Assembly: GCF_027922425.1 (NCBI RefSeq)
Contig: NZ_BSFQ01000040.1
Span: 1-64,000 of the forward strand
From: Pseudonocardia halophobica
Lineage (GTDB): Bacteria > Actinomycetota > Actinomycetes > Mycobacteriales > Pseudonocardiaceae
DNA length: 64,000 nt
Direction: 5' to 3'
The notes under the pieces are model-generated. The model saw only the letters and a list, made by a program, of their open reading frames with translations. It was not told the DNA's origin and made no database searches. Below are positions 39,251 to 46,137 of the stretch, one piece after another (the first letter of the stretch is position 1; each line of letters opens with the position of its first letter). Both the position numbers and the translations under genes were made by a program.

Positions 39251-40930
39251 TCACCCGTCGGCCGCCGCGCGCGCCTTGCCCCGACGGGACTTGCCGCCAC
39301 GCGTGGACTTCGCTCGCTTCTTCGATCGCTTGGCCCCACCCTCGCCCGGGTCGTCCGTGGAGTCGGTTGCGTCCTCGGCGGCGGGGCTGTCGGCGGAATC
39401 GTCGGCGGAGTCGTCGGGACCGTCCGAGGAGCCCTCGTCCGCGGCGGCCGCGTTCAGCGCCTCGACCATCGCGTCGGCGACCACGCGAACCTCCTCGTCG
39501 GACATCCCGTCGGGATCCTCGTCGCCCTCGGCCTCGTCCTCGGCGCCCTGGTCGGCCTCGTCCTCCAGGCCCTCGTCGGCCTCGTCCTCCAGGCCCCCGT
39601 CGGCCTCGTCCTCCAGGCCCCCGTCGGCCTCGTCCTCCAGGCCCTCGTCGTCTACGTCGTCGGCACCCTCGTCGGCCTCAGCCTCGGCACCCTCGTCAGC
39701 CTCGTCCTCCAGGCCCTCGTCGTCTATGTCGTCGGCACCCTCGTCGGCGTCAGCCTCGGCACCCTCGTAAGCCTCGTCCTGCGGGCCCTCGTCAGCCTCG
39801 GCGTCCAGTTCGTCGTCGGCTTCGTACTCGGCTTCGTCCTCGACGCCCTCGTCAGCTTCGTCCTCGGTACCGTCGTCGGCTTCGTACTCGGCTTCGTCCT
39901 CGGCACCCTCGTCGGCCTCAGCCTCGACGTCCTCGTCGGCCTCGTCGTCCAGGCCCTCGCCGGATTCGTCCTCGGCACGGTCGTCCGCTTCGTCCTCGAC
40001 GTCCTCGTCGGCCTCAGCCTCGACACCCTCGTCGGTCTCGTCCTCCGGGCCCTCGTCAGCCTCGTCGTCCAAGCCTTCGTCGGCTTCGTCCCCGACGCCC
40101 TCGTCAGCTTCGTCCTCGACACCGTCGTCGGCTTCGTACTCGGCTTCGTCCTCGAGGCCCTCGTCAGCTTCGTCCTCGACGGCCTCGTCCGCTTCGTCTT
40201 CCGCACCCTCGTCGGCCTCAGCCTCGACACCCTCGTCAGCCTCGTCCTCCGGGCCCTCGTCGACCTCGTCCTCCGCGCCCTCGTCGACCTCGTCCTCCGG
40301 GCCCTCGTCGACCTCGTCCTCCGCGCCCTCGTCAGCCTCGTCGTCCAGGCCCTCGCCCGCTTCGTCCTCGGCGCCCTCGTCGGCCTCGGCCTCGGCACCG
40401 TCGTCGCCCTCGGCCTCGGCACCCTCGTCGGCCTCGGCGTCCAGCGCGTCGTCGCTCTCGGCCTCGTCGTCCTCGTCGTCGACGGCTCCCGCGGCCTCGG
40501 CGTCGAGCACCCAGTCCGCGTCGGGCGGTGTCTTGTCCTCGGCGCCCCCGTCCGCCTCGGCCGCAGGCTCCTCGTCGCCCTCGGCCTCGGCGCTCTCCGC
40601 GGCCTCGTCGGCCTCCGCGTCCGCGCCCTCGTCGGCCCCGCTCTCGGGCGACTCGGTCTCGGTGTCGAGCGGGAAGATGACCTCCGGCTGGGCGTCGTCG
40701 TCCGCGCCCGAGTCCGCCGGCCCGCGCTCGTCCTGCCCGCCCCCGTCCGACGCGGCCGAGCCCGGCTCCGAGGCCGCGATGACGGCGCGGACCAGCTCCT
40801 GCTGGGCCTTGAGCAGCTTCTGCAGGGTCTCGAAGACCTCGTCGTTGAACGCGATCATCGCGTCCTGGATCCGCTCGGACGAGCCGGACGGGGCCGGTCC
40901 GGATCCAGCGGCGGGTTGTGCTGACGACAT
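39251..40930 (-). CDS. Very acidic octapeptide-repeat protein of the gas-vesicle-like cluster
   Basis: 559 residues; not recognised as a known family. A helical N-terminus (residues 20-53, SERIQDAMIAFNDEVFETLQ and onward to IAASEP) could form a coiled coil. Residues 163-468 or so are about 34 tandem octapeptides with consensus (E/D)DEADEG(A/V/L/P), some expanded to 12 residues by an EAEYEADDG insert. A short amphipathic helix follows (EEVRVVADAMVEALNAAA, about 479-497), and the chain ends in a basic tail (KRSKKRAKSTRGGKSRRGK). ATG 40930 follows GAGGAGG. It is the last gene after gvpA and gvpO on the same strand, but 185 bp separate it from gvpO, so it may have its own promoter. A shell-coating or scaffold role is speculation. 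Confidence 0.75.
   Translation of the reverse strand: MSSAQPAAGSGPAPSGSSERIQDAMIAFNDEVFETLQKLLKAQQELVRAVIAASEPGSAASDGGGQDERGPADSGADDDAQPEVIFPLDTETESPESGADEGADAEADEAAESAEAEGDEEPAAEADGGAEDKTPPDADWVLDAEAAGAVDDEDDEAESDDALDAEADEGAEAEGDDGAEAEADEGAEDEAGEGLDDEADEGAEDEVDEGPEDEVDEGAEDEVDEGPEDEADEGVEAEADEGAEDEADEAVEDEADEGLEDEAEYEADDGVEDEADEGVGDEADEGLDDEADEGPEDETDEGVEAEADEDVEDEADDRAEDESGEGLDDEADEDVEAEADEGAEDEAEYEADDGTEDEADEGVEDEAEYEADDELDAEADEGPQDEAYEGAEADADEGADDIDDEGLEDEADEGAEAEADEGADDVDDEGLEDEADGGLEDEADGGLEDEADEGLEDEADQGAEDEAEGDEDPDGMSDEEVRVVADAMVEALNAAAADEGSSDGPDDSADDSADSPAAEDATDSTDDPGEGGAKRSKKRAKSTRGGKSRRGKARAAADG
39530..40445. repeat. 24-bp coding tandem repeats
   Basis: Inside the acidic gene; the unit resembles GTCCTCCAGGCCCTCGTCGG plus CCTC on the plus strand. 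Most copies are 24 bp, several are 36 bp, in keeping with 8- and 12-residue protein units. Neighbouring copies at about 39560-39660 are nearly identical, suggesting recent expansion. Confidence 0.85.
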
Positions 40931-41115
40931 CGTCGCCTCCTCCTCGCGTGGGTGCTGTCGGGCGGGCGGATCCCCCACCGCTCGCCCGCGCCAACCCCGG
41001 GCACCGCGATCGCGGAGAAAAGACTCCGGTCGCCTCGCGAGGACGTGCCGATCAGGGGACGTGACGGGGCCGATCGGCGGGGCGGAGGCCGTGGCGGACG
41101 CCTCGGCGCCGCGCG
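40931..41115. other. Spacer between gvpO and the acidic repeat gene
   Basis: 185 bp with no gene. It contains CGGAG-AAAAGA-CTCCG (about 41012-41027), a short hairpin with an A-rich loop, and the palindrome CCTCGCGAGG. A promoter for the acidic gene may lie here, but I cannot identify one. Confidence 0.35.
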
Positions 41116-41739
41116 TCACCGCCACGGCCGGTCGACCTGACCGCGCGTGTAGCGCCGGACCCGCCGGTACGACAGCAGGTCGCCGTCGGGCCGGACGAGC
41201 ACCTCGTAGATCGCGAGGATGTCCGCCGAGTCCGGGATGCGGTGCGTCTCGACGACCTCGACGCCGACGCACCAGTTGCCGTCCCGCGGCTCGATCGAGA
41301 CCACGCTCTCCGGGTGCCGCCCGGTCAGCACCCGGACGTGCTCCGCCGCCCGGCGTGCCACCCGGACGATGGACCCGCCCGGCCGGTCGCCGCCGGAGCC
41401 GTCGGTGCGCCCCTTCCGCGCCGCACCGTCCTGCCCGCCGGGCTCCTCCTCGCCGGGCTCCTCCTCGCCGGGCTCCTCCTCGCCGGGCTCCTCCTCGCCG
41501 GGCTCCTCCTCGCCGGGCTCCTCCTCGCCGGTCTCCTCCTCGCCGGTCTCCTCCTCGCCGGTCGCCGTACCCGTGGCCTCCTCCTCGGCGCCGTCGTCGG
41601 TGGGTTCCTCCTCCGCGGTGTCCGCGCCGTCGTCCTCCCGGACCTCCTCCGACGCCGGCGCGGCCTTCTCGGCCCGCGCGGACCTCGTCCGGGCGCTCCG
41701 TCGACGGCGCGGCGTCGTCGGGTTCTCGTCGTCGGCCAT
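41116..41739 (-). CDS. gvpO: Gas vesicle protein GvpO
   Basis: 207 residues. The C-terminal 85 residues match GvpO closely: VRVARRAAEHVRVLTGRHPE, WCVGVEVVETHRIPDSADIL, AIYEVLVRPDGDLLSYRRVRRYTRGQ. The N-terminal half is disordered and acidic after a basic RRRRSARTRSAR patch, with two GEEET and six GEEEP repeats. GvpO is an accessory protein required for gas vesicle formation in haloarchaea and is usual in actinobacterial gvp clusters. ATG 41739 is used; GTG 41748, overlapping the gvpA stop as GTGA, is equally possible and would couple the two genes. Confidence 0.88.
   Translation of the reverse strand: MADDENPTTPRRRRSARTRSARAEKAAPASEEVREDDGADTAEEEPTDDGAEEEATGTATGEEETGEEETGEEEPGEEEPGEEEPGEEEPGEEEPGEEEPGGQDGAARKGRTDGSGGDRPGGSIVRVARRAAEHVRVLTGRHPESVVSIEPRDGNWCVGVEVVETHRIPDSADILAIYEVLVRPDGDLLSYRRVRRYTRGQVDRPWR
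41441..41560. repeat. 15-bp coding tandem repeat in gvpO
   Basis: Eight units of the type GGCTCCTCCTCGCCG, the last two varied to GTCTCCTCCTCGCCG, encode GEEEP and GEEET. Confidence 0.85.
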
Positions 41740-41744
41740 CACGC

Positions 41745-42059
41745 TCACCCCTCGTCCTCGGCGTCGTACCCGGCGTCGTCCTCGCCGTCCCGGTCCCCGG
41801 CGGGCAGGCGGCGCCGTGCACTCGTGCCGTACAGATACAGGCGATCGGTCGCCTCCGCGTACTGCAGGAACGTGTCGACGCTCGCGACCACGATCCGGAT
41901 GTCGATCGTGAGGATCTCGAGTCCGAGCAGGGAGACCCGCACGAACACGTCGATCACGAGGCCACGGTCGAGGATGAGCTCGACGACGTCGGCGAGGTTC
42001 GAGTCGTTCCGGTGCCGGTGGACCGGTGAACCGGCCGAACGCGTGGTCGTCACGGACAC
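41745..42059 (-). CDS. gvpA: Gas vesicle structural protein GvpA (or GvpJ-type)
   Basis: 104 residues. SNLADVVELILDRGLVIDVFVRVSLLGLEILTIDIRIVVASVDTFLQYAEA is an unmistakable GvpA-family core (helix-beta-turn-beta-helix), very close to the classical sequence SLAEVIDRILDKGVVIDAWVRVSLVGIEILAIEARIVIASVDTYLKYAEA. It has a short Thr/Ser/His leader and an acidic C-terminal tail (DGEDDAGYDAEDEG), unlike the compact major shell protein, so a minor GvpJ/GvpM-like role is possible. GTG 42059 follows GGAGG by 7 nt. It abuts gvpO. No gvpF, gvpG, gvpK, gvpL, gvpN or gvpS is present in the window. Confidence 0.92.
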   Translation of the reverse strand: MSVTTTRSAGSPVHRHRNDSNLADVVELILDRGLVIDVFVRVSLLGLEILTIDIRIVVASVDTFLQYAEATDRLYLYGTSARRRLPAGDRDGEDDAGYDAEDEG

Positions 42060-42338
42060 GGGCCACCTCCGCTCCGGGACGTCCGGGCGCGCGCACCGGG
42101 CCGCGTCGCTCGCTCCGGGATCACACCCACCGCTGACCTGACCACGGGCTCTCCCTTCACCGGCGGAGGAGCCGGGCACCCCTCCGGGACCGGCCGTCCG
42201 GGTACCCGATCCGGTCCCGAAAGCCTCGGCGAAGCGTGGACGCTCGGCGAATTGCGACGTCTGGCGTCCACCAGGCTGCGCCGGCAGGCCGCCGAGGGAG
42301 ACCGTGAATGGGCCAGGTCGACGAACGTCCGGCCTGCC
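42060..42338. other. Intergenic region upstream of gvpA
   Basis: 279 bp between the DUF222-HNH stop and gvpA. It contains GGGACCGG (42186-42193) paired with CCGGTCCC (42211-42218) around CGGGTACCCG, a possible terminator or operator, and a weaker TGGACGC/GCGTCCA pair at 42237-42270. The gvpA promoter must be here but no clear -10 was found. Confidence 0.45.
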
Positions 42339-43517
42339 TCACGCGAGGGGCCGCACAGGAAGAGGGAGCGGCCCCGTGTCACCCCACGGGCTGCAGGAGC
42401 GGGGGTGGTTTCGCCGGGGTGTCCGGCTGCGGTCGATCCAGCTCGGCGGGAGGAACTCGGGCAGCCCGTCGACCATCCGGACTTCCCAGTGGGAGTGGTG
42501 GATCAGCCGGTGGTGGACGGTGCAGAGCATGACGAGGTTGCCCAGGCTGGTCGGGCCGCCGTGTTGCCATTCGCGCACGTGGTGGATGTCGCACCAGGAG
42601 GGTGGGCGGTCGCAGCCGGGGAAGGCGCAGCCGCGGTCGCGCACGGTCACGGCGCGGCGCAGCCCGTCGGGGACGGTGCGGGAGAGGCGGCCGATGTCGA
42701 GTGGAACGCCGGTGCCGTCGAGGACGACGGGGATGACCGCCGCGTCACACGCCAACTGACGCAGGGTCTGCGGGGTGAGCTGGCCGCCGAACTCCAGCGA
42801 GGCGCTCGCCGCGCGGCGCTCCAGGTCCTCCAGCCGCACCGTGACGGTCAACTGGGGTCGGCGGCCGCCGGTCTCGGGCAGCCGCCCGCGGGACAGCACC
42901 TGGGCGCACACCTCGGCGAGGGCTTCGGCCTGCCGCTCGGCGGCACTGCGTTGGTCGTCGGCGTCGCGCGGGGCGGCGCCGGCATCCACGGCGGCGGCGA
43001 TGGCGTCGAAGAGTGCGGCGTCGTCGTAACGGCCGGACAGTTTGCCGCCGGGGCGGGTGCGGAAGCGCGAGAGCCGCAGTTCGTTGAGCTGCGCGGGTGG
43101 GGTGTCGTCGGGTTCGGCGCCGTCCTGGTCGAGGAGCTCGAGGAGCTGGGTGCCCCAGGTGTGCAGCTCGGAGGGCGTGGAGATCGCGGCTTTGGCGGCC
43201 AGTTGCACCTCGGCGCCGGCCCAGGTCTCGGGGTCGAGTCGGCGGGCGGGGCCGCCGTCGAGCAGCCGGGCGATGACCTCGACGTGGCGGAGGGCGGCCT
43301 CGCCGGAGGCGAACACGGTCGCGGTGGCGGGCAGCCGGGCGGGCAGGGCCGTGCCGTCGAGCCCGATCTCCTCACAGACGTGCTCCGCGGCAATCACACG
43401 GCGCCGGGCTTCGAAGCGTTCCCATCCGAGTAGGTCGGAGAGCGCGCCGGTGGGCGAGCGGTAGCCGCGCTCGGAGAAGGTCCCACGCCGGTGCAGGTCC
43501 CGGAGCGCGTCGACCAT
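42339..43517 (-). CDS. DUF222/HNH endonuclease domain protein, main part of a frameshifted gene
   Basis: 392 residues from ATG 43517. DUF222 spans about residues 1-270; the HNH nuclease motif follows, with VRDRGCAFPGCDRPPSWCDIHHVREWQHGGPTSLGNLVMLCTVHHRLIHH containing the paired Cys (zinc) and the catalytic His residues. This is the 13E12-type family of actinobacteria, mobile-element associated with unclear biological role. The reading frame upstream of 43517 still encodes family-like sequence (QEARRSLDRAMVDALRDL), and the true 5' end is in another frame (see the fragment at 43394-43666). As it stands the protein lacks its N-terminus. Confidence 0.82.
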   Translation of the reverse strand: MVDALRDLHRRGTFSERGYRSPTGALSDLLGWERFEARRRVIAAEHVCEEIGLDGTALPARLPATATVFASGEAALRHVEVIARLLDGGPARRLDPETWAGAEVQLAAKAAISTPSELHTWGTQLLELLDQDGAEPDDTPPAQLNELRLSRFRTRPGGKLSGRYDDAALFDAIAAAVDAGAAPRDADDQRSAAERQAEALAEVCAQVLSRGRLPETGGRRPQLTVTVRLEDLERRAASASLEFGGQLTPQTLRQLACDAAVIPVVLDGTGVPLDIGRLSRTVPDGLRRAVTVRDRGCAFPGCDRPPSWCDIHHVREWQHGGPTSLGNLVMLCTVHHRLIHHSHWEVRMVDGLPEFLPPSWIDRSRTPRRNHPRSCSPWGDTGPLPLPVRPLA

Positions 43518-43666
43518 CGCCCGGTCCAGGCTCCGTCGGGCCTCCTGTAGGCGTTGAGCCCGGCGATCACGTCGTCGGCAGCAGCGTGGGGTCCGGCGGC
43601 ATCGGCCAGCTGCGCGATCGCCTCTCGAAGGCGGTCGCGCGCGGTGCCGACGGGCCCTGCGTCCAT
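43394..43666 (-). pseudogene. 5' fragment of the DUF222-HNH gene, separated by a frameshift
   Basis: The first 43 or so codons (MDAGPVGTARDRLREAIAQL, then ADAAGPHAAADDVIAGLNAYRR) look like the N-terminus of the DUF222 protein. Frame 1 then becomes Arg/Pro/Thr junk, while the -1 frame continues with QEARRSLDRAM and the rest of the protein. The shift falls near AGGAGG (minus strand, 43541-43546). The start ATG 43666 has a perfect leaderless promoter and SOS box, so this is the real 5' end. It could be a genuine inactivating mutation, a sequencing error or a programmed shift. Confidence 0.7.
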
Positions 43667-43695
43667 GTCTCGATTCTACGAGAACATGTGTTCGA
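43667..43695 (-). promoter_or_regulatory. Leaderless promoter with LexA (SOS) box of the DUF222-HNH gene
   Basis: On the minus strand TAGAAT (43673-43678) lies 6 nt before ATG 43666. Directly upstream, TCGAACACATGTTCTC (43680-43695) matches the actinobacterial SOS box TCGAAC-N4-GTTCGA at 10 of 12 fixed positions. This implies LexA repression and DNA-damage induction. Confidence 0.72.
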
Positions 43696-43852
43696 AAGAT
43701 CGGCCATCATCGCAGTTCAACGACCGCTTGCCGCTCGGCCGCATGACTGATGCGGACCGTCGAATTCGGACCGACCACTCGTCGCATCCCGCTCGCCGTT
43801 CCTCGCGAGAGCGCAGAACCATGGCGTCCCCGGGACGGCGGCGTCCGGGCGG

Positions 43853-45391
43853 TCAGCTGGGAGCGGGCCGGCCCTTGCGCAGCAACGCGACGATCTCCTC
43901 CTGGTCCGGGCCCGACGGCAGCCCCCAGCCCGGCCGGTAGTCGTACACCTCGCCCAGGCCCCGGGCGACGGTCTGGCCGTCGAGGATCTCGACGTCGTCC
44001 GTGGTGATCAACGCGGGATGCTCGACGCCCGCGGCCTCGGCGACCTTGCCCAGGTCGCGGCGCAGGGTCAGGACGTAGTTGGCCAGCCGCGCCGACTTGA
44101 GCGTCGGATCGAGGCCGTGGGCCAGCCAACGGTTCTGCGTGGCGACCCCCGTGGGGCAGGTGTCCGTGTGGCACTTCTGGGCCTGGATGCAGCCGATGGC
44201 GAGCATGGCCTCGCGCGCGACGTTGACCATGTCGACCCCGAGCGCGAACGCGACGACGGCGTTGTCCGGCAGCCCGAGCTTCCCCGCCCCGACGAAGACC
44301 ACCTGCTCGTGCAGGCCGCGCAGCGCGAACTCCCGGTACACGCGGCTGAACCCGAGCCGGAACGGCAGCGCGACCGAGTCGGTGAACACCAGCGGGGACG
44401 CGCCGGTGCCGCCCTCGCCGCCGTCGACGGTCACGAAGTCGACCCCGCGCCCGGTCCGGGTCATCAGGTCGGTGAGCTCCGTCCAGAACTCCAGGTCGCC
44501 GACGGCGGACTTGATCCCCACCGGCAGGCCGGTCTCGTCGGCCAGCATCTCGACCCAGTCCAGCAGCTCGTCCGTGTCCCGGAACGCCGTGTGCCGCGAG
44601 GGGCTCACGCAGTCCTTCCCGATCGGGATCCCGCGGACCGCGGCGATCTCCGCCGTGACCTTCACCCCGGGCAGCAGTCCGCCCAGACCCGGCTTGGCAC
44701 CCTGGCTCAGCTTGATCTCCAGCGCCCGCACCGGTGCCGCGGCGACGCCGTCCTTGAGCCGCTGCAGGTCGAACCGGCCCTGCTCGTCGCGGCAGCCGAA
44801 GTAGGCGGTGCCGATCTGCCAGACCAGCTCGCCGCCGCACCGGTGCTGCGCGGCGATCCCGCCTTCGCCCGTGTTCTGCAGGCACCCCGCGGCCGCCGCC
44901 CCGCGGTTGAGCGCCTCGATCGCCCGGCCGGACAGCGACCCGTAGCTCATCCCGGAGATGTTCACGGCCGAGTCGGGCCGGAAGGCCGCGCGCCGGCCGC
45001 GGGCGGCGCCGAGGACCTTCGCACACGGCAGCCACACCGAGTCGTCGCCCTGGGGGTGCGGGTGCGCGGGCGCGGTCCGGCCGAACGTGCGGTGCTTGAT
45101 GATCACGTAGCCGGGGGTGTGCTCGACGTCGTTGTCGGTGCCGAACCCGAAGTAGTTGTTCTCGAGCTTGGCCGACGCGTAGACCCACCGGCGCTGGTCC
45201 CGGCTGAAGGGGCGCTCCTCGTCGTTGCCCGCCACGACGTACTGGCGCAGCTCCGGCCCGACCGCCTCGATCAGGTACCGGCCGTGGCCGAGCACCGGGA
45301 AGTTCCGCAGCAGCGCATGCCGCCGCTGGACCAGGTCGTGCGCCGCGATGCCCAACCCGGCCGCCCACGGAACCCACCGGCCCCATCCCAC
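43853..45391 (-). CDS. FMN-binding glutamate-synthase family protein
   Basis: 512 residues. It resembles the central FMN/glutamate synthase domain without the amidotransferase part. Visible features: SAVNISGMSYGSLSGRAIEALNRGA, EGGIAAQHRCGGELVWQIG, EIKLSQGAKPGLGGLLPG, VDFVTVDGGEGGTGASPLVF, and AIGCIQAQKCHTDTCPTGVATQ with the Cys cluster for the iron-sulfur centre. An N-terminal hydrophobic stretch (WAAGLGIAAHDLVQRRHALLRNFPVLGHGRY) is typical of this stand-alone family. The electron donor and true substrate are unknown. GTG 45391 is the only suitable start. Confidence 0.88.
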   Translation of the reverse strand: MGWGRWVPWAAGLGIAAHDLVQRRHALLRNFPVLGHGRYLIEAVGPELRQYVVAGNDEERPFSRDQRRWVYASAKLENNYFGFGTDNDVEHTPGYVIIKHRTFGRTAPAHPHPQGDDSVWLPCAKVLGAARGRRAAFRPDSAVNISGMSYGSLSGRAIEALNRGAAAAGCLQNTGEGGIAAQHRCGGELVWQIGTAYFGCRDEQGRFDLQRLKDGVAAAPVRALEIKLSQGAKPGLGGLLPGVKVTAEIAAVRGIPIGKDCVSPSRHTAFRDTDELLDWVEMLADETGLPVGIKSAVGDLEFWTELTDLMTRTGRGVDFVTVDGGEGGTGASPLVFTDSVALPFRLGFSRVYREFALRGLHEQVVFVGAGKLGLPDNAVVAFALGVDMVNVAREAMLAIGCIQAQKCHTDTCPTGVATQNRWLAHGLDPTLKSARLANYVLTLRRDLGKVAEAAGVEHPALITTDDVEILDGQTVARGLGEVYDYRPGWGLPSGPDQEEIVALLRKGRPAPS

Positions 45392-45418
45392 GGAGCGAAG
45401 TGTGCACCGTCCGGGGGC

Positions 45419-45439
45419 GGTCCGCAGATCCTGCGGACC
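45419..45439 (-). terminator. Terminator of senX3-regX3
   Basis: GGTCCGCAG (45419-45427) and CTGCGGACC (45431-45439) form a 9-bp stem with a 3-nt loop, 7 nt beyond the regX3 stop. Confidence 0.65.
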
Positions 45440-45446
45440 CGGACCC

Positions 45447-46136
45447 TCAGCTCTCGAACTTGTACCCCAGCCCCCGCACCGTCACGAGGTGCTGCGGGGC
45501 GCTGGGGTCCTTCTCCACCTTGGCGCGCAGGCGCTTGACGTGGACGTCGAGGGTCTTGGTGTCGCCCACGTAGTCCGCGCCCCACACCCGGTCGATGAGC
45601 TGGCCGCGGGTGAGCACCCGGCCGGCGTTGCGCAGCAGGTACTCGAGGAGGTCGAACTCCTTGAGCGGCAGGGCGACGTCCGTGCCGTCGACCGACACCA
45701 CGTGCCGCTCGACGTCCATGCGAACCGGGCCCGCCTCGAGCACGCCGGCGCCGTCGGCGTCGCCGGTGCCGTTCTCGCCGCCGCGGCGCAGGACGGCGCG
45801 CACCCGGGCGATGAGCTCGCGGGCGGAGTACGGCTTGGTCACGTAGTCGTCGGCGCCCAGCTCCAGGCCGACGACCTTGTCGATCTCGCTGTCCCGTGCG
45901 GTCACCATGATCACCGGGACGGCCGAGCGCGAGCGCAGGGCCTTGCACACGTCCGTGCCGCTCATGCCGGGGAGCATGAGGTCGAGCAGCACGATGTCGG
46001 CGCCGTTGCGGTCGAACTCCTCGAGGGCCTCCTGGCCGGTCGTCGCGACGGCGGCGGTGAAGCCCTCCTTGCGCAGCAGGAACGCGAGCGGGTCGGCGAA
46101 GGACTCCTCGTCCTCGACGATCAGCACCCTGGTCAT
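45447..46136 (-). CDS. regX3: Two-component response regulator RegX3
   Basis: 229 residues. Receiver domain: VLIVEDEESFADPLAF (acidic pocket), DIVLLDLMLPGMSGTDVCKAL (phospho-Asp in LDLMLP), VIMVTARDSEIDKV, DDYVTKPYSARELIARVRAVLRR. The OmpR-type winged helix follows (LPLKEFDLLEYLLRNAGRVLTRGQLIDRVWG, KTLDVHVKRLRAKVE, VTVRGLGYKFE). It controls the phosphate starvation response with SenX3. ATG 46136 is one base from the senX3 stop. The neighbouring gpm and ppx-like genes fit the mycobacterial order. Confidence 0.93.
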   Translation of the reverse strand: MTRVLIVEDEESFADPLAFLLRKEGFTAAVATTGQEALEEFDRNGADIVLLDLMLPGMSGTDVCKALRSRSAVPVIMVTARDSEIDKVVGLELGADDYVTKPYSARELIARVRAVLRRGGENGTGDADGAGVLEAGPVRMDVERHVVSVDGTDVALPLKEFDLLEYLLRNAGRVLTRGQLIDRVWGADYVGDTKTLDVHVKRLRAKVEKDPSAPQHLVTVRGLGYKFES

Positions 46137-46137
46137 C

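Noticed and set aside
39530..40445. CRISPR or VNTR in non-coding DNA
   Set aside because: The 24-bp repeats keep one reading frame and encode a coherent octapeptide, so they are coding.
38725..40680. 651-codon plus-strand frame of Arg/Pro repeats opposite the acidic gene
   Set aside because: It mirrors the 24-bp repeats. The minus-strand gene has a ribosome site and lies with gvpO and gvpA, so the other strand is preferred.
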